DNA from: Fidelibacterota bacterium UBA7301
GTDB lineage: Bacteria > Fidelibacterota > Marinisomatia > Marinisomatales > TCS55
Assembly: GCA_002471845.1 (NCBI GenBank)
Contig: DKQT01000004.1
Span: 1-10,433 of the forward strand
Length of the DNA: 10,433 nucleotides
Reading direction: 5' to 3'
Position numbers and translations under genes: made by a program. Shown piece by piece: positions 6,355 to 10,433 of the stretch. The notes below the pieces were generated by a model. The model was not told the origin of the DNA and made no database searches. It saw only the letters and a list, made by a program, of their open reading frames with translations. The number at the start of each line of letters is the position of its first letter. Within the stretch, counting starts at the first letter, position 1.

Positions 6355-8403
6355 CCTTGTTCCCATTGTTTGGTCATCTTCTAATTTCACGGCCCAAAGA
6401 CCATTATTCATGTCTGAAAAATAAATCAATCCTTTGTAGGGCATTGTACCCCATACATTGGGACGGTTGGACATAAAGCCATCCGGATCGCTTGAGAGAA
6501 AAAATGCAATTTCACGGCCTTGAGCATAAATATCTCCCAGCAATTCACCGGAGATATCTACGATTCTCAAACCACCCTGATAATAGGAGGCAAGTAAAGT
6601 ATCCCCATGGACCCAATGGTTATGTGATCCTGCTTCCGGCACTTGGTAAACAGCAGACTCTTTGGGATTATCTGTATCAGAAAAATCAAGAAAATGGAAG
6701 CCCCCGGCCATGCCAAATTGATTTCCCCATTCGTCTCCTGTAACAATGTAAAACTTATCTGTGGATTGGCTGATAAAGGGGAAGGCGGCATGGTTATGTC
6801 CGTTGCGATCTGCCATGCTTCCAAGCTTAACCGGGTTACCGGGGCTACCCTGTCCTGCTTTGGCCAGGAATGGATTAAACTGAATTTTCGAGCGATTCTT
6901 TTCACTAAATTTTACACCGCCTACATCTACCACATGTACGCCATCGGCCCAGTTGGATGAATAGGCGAGACCGTCAATAACCCAAACATCATGAACGCCA
7001 TGACCCGGGGTGCTTAATTCGTATCTCCCCACACGAAATGGGTTGCTTGGGTCCTCAATATTGATAATATCATATTTACGTCCGTTATTCACGGCATAAA
7101 CGTGGTTATCAAAAACAAAAACATTATGGACGCCACCGGTCATATCATCATTGAACTCGGCGGTAATTTTAACATCAAAAGGGTTACGCACATCCAGAAC
7201 TACAAACCCGTTTTTCCTGTTGGATGCACCTTCACGGGTTATCACGCAAACGGTCCCATCTTCAGATACTTTTACATCATTTACTGTTCTGGCATCTACC
7301 GTGATTGTATCAATAATAATCATATTTGATGGATCAGTTACATCCCAAAAATAGGCTTCCCCATTAGCACTCCAGGTGCCCGTTACGGCAAAATCTTTTC
7401 CCTTATACTGTCCGATTCCAGGCCATACCCAAAGATCAGAAGTATTTACATCTGAGATAGTACCGTGTCCGACAACCTGTACCCGTTTTTGAACATTGCG
7501 TGGTATAACTTTGATGATTTTTCTAGCAGAATAGCCGCTGGAATGGGCTGTAATTGCATAAAGGCCTGGCGTTTCAGCCACAAATTTACCTTCTGCTGTC
7601 AGCATACCGGAGGCAGGCAAGCCAATCCCATATTCCGCTTTCCCCGAATAGGAAAAACGCACGGGAACACCATCCACTTCTTTACCAGAACGGCTCAAAG
7701 TTTTGGCTGTAAAATTGAGAACATCACCCGTGCGGATATTATCCGATTCTGCAGATAGGGTAACTTTGCGGACCGGATTTTTTACTACACGTACATCTAC
7801 TGATTCAACAATATCATCGGCAGCGGCTGTAATAGTAATTTTACCGGATTTGTTTGCATTCAGGTTTCCATGCATATCGAAATCTGCTATATCCGAATTG
7901 CTTGATGTAAGCGTCACTTCGGTGTTATTCCTCACCAAGTCAGCCTGATCATAGGCTGTCGTACTGTAATTAACAGCTGTACCAACATAGACCTTGGATT
8001 GGGGGTCATCAAATACAATTTTTTCTAAAGGCGGGTAGGGCACTTGAATTACCATTTTATCAACAATTCGATCCTCCCGTTTTTGGGAGATGCTGCGTAC
8101 ACTAAGGGAAAGTTTCCCGGGCTTATAAGCTTTTACTGTAACCTTTGCGATACCGGTAGAATCACTGATCCTCGGTTTCGATTCCAGAGCACGGCGTGGT
8201 CGGCCGTAAGCATAGAATGGATTATTTGCCAATTCACCATCCTGGTTAAGTAATTTAATAGTGACTTCACCTGTTTCACCTATATGGAGAAAAAGTGAAT
8301 CGGGTTCAAATTCAAAATGCAGTGAATCCTTTTTCACTTCCTCTTTTTCCTGGGCTGCGATTATACAAAAACCGAAAAGGAATATTGATAGTAATTTTTT
8401 CAT
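6352..8403 (-). CDS. Secreted Ig-like + LVIVD seven-bladed propeller protein, downstream paralogue
   Basis: The product is 683 residues when started at the ATG whose first base is 8403, which has a Shine-Dalgarno GAGG five bases upstream; an in-frame ATG at 8415 (four residues longer) has none. It opens with a Sec signal peptide (MKKLLSIFLFGFCIIAA). The Phe before Cys13 argues against a lipobox. Three bacterial Ig-like modules follow, at about residues 28-122, 125-207 and 211-300; the third contains the RTGDVLNFTAK and GLYAITA signatures. From about residue 307 a propeller runs to the end with seven LVIVD-type strands: YFWDV, VVLDV, DIINI, VHVVDV, FHFLDF, LRIVDI and LWAVKL. Histidines recur in the propeller: H426, H468, H471, H536, H538, H594, H596 and H599. 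There is no type IX sorting domain or C-terminal anchor, so a soluble periplasmic or secreted protein is likely. LVIVD-repeat proteins have no settled biochemical function. It is a tandem duplicate of the gene upstream. Fold assignment is firm, role unknown. Confidence 0.92.
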   Translation of the reverse strand: MKKLLSIFLFGFCIIAAQEKEEVKKDSLHFEFEPDSLFLHIGETGEVTIKLLNQDGELANNPFYAYGRPRRALESKPRISDSTGIAKVTVKAYKPGKLSLSVRSISQKREDRIVDKMVIQVPYPPLEKIVFDDPQSKVYVGTAVNYSTTAYDQADLVRNNTEVTLTSSNSDIADFDMHGNLNANKSGKITITAAADDIVESVDVRVVKNPVRKVTLSAESDNIRTGDVLNFTAKTLSRSGKEVDGVPVRFSYSGKAEYGIGLPASGMLTAEGKFVAETPGLYAITAHSSGYSARKIIKVIPRNVQKRVQVVGHGTISDVNTSDLWVWPGIGQYKGKDFAVTGTWSANGEAYFWDVTDPSNMIIIDTITVDARTVNDVKVSEDGTVCVITREGASNRKNGFVVLDVRNPFDVKITAEFNDDMTGGVHNVFVFDNHVYAVNNGRKYDIINIEDPSNPFRVGRYELSTPGHGVHDVWVIDGLAYSSNWADGVHVVDVGGVKFSEKNRSKIQFNPFLAKAGQGSPGNPVKLGSMADRNGHNHAAFPFISQSTDKFYIVTGDEWGNQFGMAGGFHFLDFSDTDNPKESAVYQVPEAGSHNHWVHGDTLLASYYQGGLRIVDISGELLGDIYAQGREIAFFLSSDPDGFMSNRPNVWGTMPYKGLIYFSDMNNGLWAVKLEDDQTMGTR
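7041..7330 (-). repeat. Best-conserved DNA segment of the tandem LVIVD duplication, copy 1
   Basis: This part of the propeller coding region aligns without gaps to 9143-9432 at a constant offset of 2102 bp. It includes a shared 17-bp identical stretch (attgtatcaataataat at 7304-7320). Differences elsewhere fall largely at third codon positions, indicating an old duplication kept under protein-level constraint. Confidence 0.75.
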
Positions 8404-8420
8404 GGTTTTCCTCATTTCAA
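8404..8420 (-). promoter_or_regulatory. Intergenic gap with Shine-Dalgarno deciding the start of the downstream LVIVD gene
   Basis: The 17-bp gap between the two paralogues reads, on the minus strand, ATTGAAATGAGGAAAAC before ATG. GAGG (8409-8412) is five bases before the start at 8403. The ATG inside this stretch (8415-8413) is the alternative upstream start and has no purine-rich element ahead of it. Confidence 0.7.
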
Positions 8421-10433
8421 TTATGGTGTGCTGGCATCTTTTTTCTCGTCATCTTCAATCTGGATACAGTACAACCCGCTATTCATATCTGCAATAAAGA
8501 TATAATCTTTGTAAGGCTGGGCACCCCAAACCATGGGTGCGTTGGGAATCTTTCCTTCTTTATGGGCTGACTGGAAAACGCCGATTTCGCGGCCTTGCTT
8601 ATATAAATCACCGAGCAATTCTCCTGAAATATCCAGAATTCTCAATCCGCCCTGGTAATTCCCGGCTATAAGTATATCCCCATCCACCCACAAGTTGTGG
8701 CTACCGGCCTCGGGTACCTGATAAAGTGCATCCTCTTTTGGATTGGCTGGATCATTAAAATTTAAGAAGTGAAAACCGCCACGAGGATTGGAGGGCCTGC
8801 CTCTGGTCGCCTGCACCCCCCAAGGAAAGTTTTCATCCCCTGCGATAATATAGAAATTTCCAGTTGATTCGCTCAAAAATGGAAATGCTGCATGATTACG
8901 TCCTGTTGGATCTCCCATTTCAGCCAGCTTTATCGGATTTGAGGGGCTTCCTTGTCCGGCCTTCATGAGCAGGGGGTTGTATTGAAGTGCAGAACGGTTT
9001 TTTTCATTGAATTTCAAACCGCCAATATCAACTGCAACTACACCGTCTCCCCAGTTGGATGAATAGGCAACCCCATTTTCAATCCAAACATCATGGATGC
9101 TGTGACCCGGTGTATCCAATTCAAAAACACCAACGCGGAAAGGATTTTTAGGGTCTTTAATATTGATAATGTCATACTTGCGGCCATTATTCACCGCATA
9201 TACATGGTTATCGTTGATAAACACATTATGAACACCGCCAGTCATGTCATCGTTGAACTCAGCGGAGATTGTTACATTATAAGGGTCTGATACATCCAGA
9301 ATGACAAAACCATTCTTTCGATCGGAAGCGCCTTCCCGGGTAATGACTCCCACACGTCCGTCTTCAGATATTTTTACATCATTTACAGTCCGCGCATCCA
9401 CTGTAATTGTATCAATAATAATGAGGGTGTCCGGATTGGTCACATCCCAAAAATAGGCCTCCCCATTGGATCCCCAAGTGCCCGTTACAGCAAAGTCTTT
9501 TCCTTCGTGTTTACCGATTCCCGACCACACCCATAGGTCACTGGTAAGCACTTCTGAAATTAAACCGTGACCTACTTTTTTAATTTTCTTTTTCACATTC
9601 CGGGGCACAGCTTTGATCAATTGCTGGTCAGAAAATCCACCAGATGAAGCGGTGATTGTGTATAATCCAGCTGTTTCAGCTACAAAGCGGCCATCTTCCG
9701 TAATCATACCTGAGGCAGGCAATCCAAATTCACCATAATCTGCCTGACCTGAATAAGTGAAATCAATAGGTGCGTCTTCAACTTCACGGCCGGAACGGTT
9801 TAACGCCTGCGCATCAAAATGAAGAACATCCCCCGTACGAATTTCTGTTTTATCCGTGGTAAGCGTAAGGCTACGAACCGGATTTTTCATCACCCTTATA
9901 TTCATAGATTCGGTTATATTCCCTGCTGAGGCTGTAATGGTGACTCTTCCTACTCTCCTTGTTTCCAGATTCCCGAACAGGTCAAAATCAGCTACACTGG
10001 TATTGCTCGACTCCATTGTGACTTCTGTATCACTTCTGTCCAGTCCCGCTTCGTCTGAAACCTTAACGCTAAAATGGGTGAAAGTACCTACATATAATCG
10101 TGTCCTTGACTTTTCAAACGTCACTTTTGAAATAGGCGGAAAGGGAACATTGATCTTGATTTTATCACGGATCCGATCATCTCGTTTTACGGTGATGCTC
10201 TGCACACTAAGTGTCAATTCTCCTGGTTTATATACCTTTACAGTAACCGTTGCCACACCGGTGGAATCACTGATTCTTGGTGAAACAGTCAATGTTTTAC
10301 GTGGACTTCCAAAAACGTAAAATGGGCTCTCAGCCAAGTCACCATTTTCTTTTAAAAGTTTAATTGTAATCTGCATTGATTCGCCCACGTGCATATCTAG
10401 AGAGTCGTACTCAAATTCGAAATGGTATTTTTC
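8421..10433 (-). CDS. Secreted Ig-like + LVIVD propeller protein, upstream paralogue, 5' partial
   Basis: This frame is open to the right edge of the window, so the N-terminus is missing. The first visible residues, EKYHFEFEYDSLDMHVGES, align with HFEFEPDSLFLHIGETGEV of the neighbouring paralogue, so Met14 of the visible part is internal and only the signal peptide and a few residues (roughly 25) are lacking. The 670 visible residues carry three Ig-like modules and then a seven-strand LVIVD propeller (YFWDV, FVILDV, DIINI, VVAVDI, FHFLNF, LRILDI, LYCIQI). Conserved propeller segments include DTITVDARTVNDVK and AEFNDDMTGGVHNVF. By eye the propeller halves of the two paralogues are clearly more alike than the Ig-like halves. 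Compared with the neighbour it has a nine-residue longer loop between GDE and GGFHF (NFPWGVQATRGRPSNPR). The tail (DDEKKDASTP) is short and polar, without an anchor or sorting signal. It is the first visible gene of the operon, so the operon promoter must lie outside the window. Exported location is inferred from the paralogue. Confidence 0.9.
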   Translation of the reverse strand, partial: EKYHFEFEYDSLDMHVGESMQITIKLLKENGDLAESPFYVFGSPRKTLTVSPRISDSTGVATVTVKVYKPGELTLSVQSITVKRDDRIRDKIKINVPFPPISKVTFEKSRTRLYVGTFTHFSVKVSDEAGLDRSDTEVTMESSNTSVADFDLFGNLETRRVGRVTITASAGNITESMNIRVMKNPVRSLTLTTDKTEIRTGDVLHFDAQALNRSGREVEDAPIDFTYSGQADYGEFGLPASGMITEDGRFVAETAGLYTITASSGGFSDQQLIKAVPRNVKKKIKKVGHGLISEVLTSDLWVWSGIGKHEGKDFAVTGTWGSNGEAYFWDVTNPDTLIIIDTITVDARTVNDVKISEDGRVGVITREGASDRKNGFVILDVSDPYNVTISAEFNDDMTGGVHNVFINDNHVYAVNNGRKYDIINIKDPKNPFRVGVFELDTPGHSIHDVWIENGVAYSSNWGDGVVAVDIGGLKFNEKNRSALQYNPLLMKAGQGSPSNPIKLAEMGDPTGRNHAAFPFLSESTGNFYIIAGDENFPWGVQATRGRPSNPRGGFHFLNFNDPANPKEDALYQVPEAGSHNLWVDGDILIAGNYQGGLRILDISGELLGDLYKQGREIGVFQSAHKEGKIPNAPMVWGAQPYKDYIFIADMNSGLYCIQIEDDEKKDASTP
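9143..9432 (-). repeat. Best-conserved DNA segment of the tandem LVIVD duplication, copy 2
   Basis: This segment is the partner of 7041-7330, in direct orientation with an offset of 2102 bp; the 17-bp identity is at 9406-9422. The two copies lie within adjacent genes on the same strand, so recombination between them could delete or fuse the paralogues, although the divergence makes this inefficient. Confidence 0.75.

Noticed and set aside
8364..8403. Lipobox in the signal peptide of the downstream LVIVD protein (Cys13 after LFGF)
   Set aside because: The residue before Cys is Phe and the hydrophobic core continues past it (CIIAA), so signal peptidase I cleavage after the Ala pair is more likely than lipidation.
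5243..10433. Type IX secretion C-terminal sorting domains on the three minus-strand proteins
   Set aside because: The proteins end directly after the last propeller strand or in a short polar tail, with no room for a ~70-residue sorting domain.
1..10433. CRISPR array, tRNA, rRNA, insertion sequence, phage or toxin-antitoxin genes
   Set aside because: No regularly spaced repeats, transposase motifs or terminal inverted repeats were seen, and no structured RNA gene could be recognised; coding sequence fills almost all of the window.

Overview
The window looks like a chromosomal fragment of a Gram-negative, probably environmental bacterium of the Bacteroidota / FCB type (Bacteroidota or a relative such as Candidatus Marinimicrobia). 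The placement rests on the gene content, namely a large FG-GAP/ASPIC lipoprotein and secreted Ig-like/LVIVD and YVTN beta-propeller proteins. It is an inference, because no rRNA or phylogenetic marker is present apart from a partial ychF. All five genes are densely packed, and no tRNA, rRNA, CRISPR array, insertion sequence or phage gene was seen.

Left part, plus strand (1-5246). The window opens inside ychF, the universally conserved Obg-family ATPase, which lacks its first ~40 residues because of the window edge. After a 98-bp spacer with a small tetranucleotide repeat comes an unrecognised protein with four predicted membrane segments (1077-1559). It is followed 39 bp later by a 1215-residue lipoprotein (1599-5246). 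This lipoprotein is built as two equivalent halves, each with seven Asp-rich FG-GAP/VCBS calcium-loop motifs followed by one UnbV/ASPIC domain.

Right part, minus strand (10433-5243). Three genes read leftward as a tight operon: two tandem paralogues that join Ig-like domains to an LVIVD-type seven-bladed propeller (the upstream one cut by the window edge), then a YVTN-type propeller protein with a Met/Lys/His-rich insertion that resembles a copper-binding stretch. The gaps are 17 and 8 bp. Each downstream start visible in the window has a good Shine-Dalgarno sequence, and one of these overlaps the preceding stop codon.

The lipoprotein gene and the minus-strand operon converge with their stop codons overlapping (5243-5246), so there is no intergenic terminator. 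Four adjacent exported proteins therefore carry about five beta-propeller domains between them. They probably act outside the inner membrane, in the periplasm or at the cell surface, in binding, scaffolding or metal-related functions. Their substrates and partners cannot be read from this sequence.
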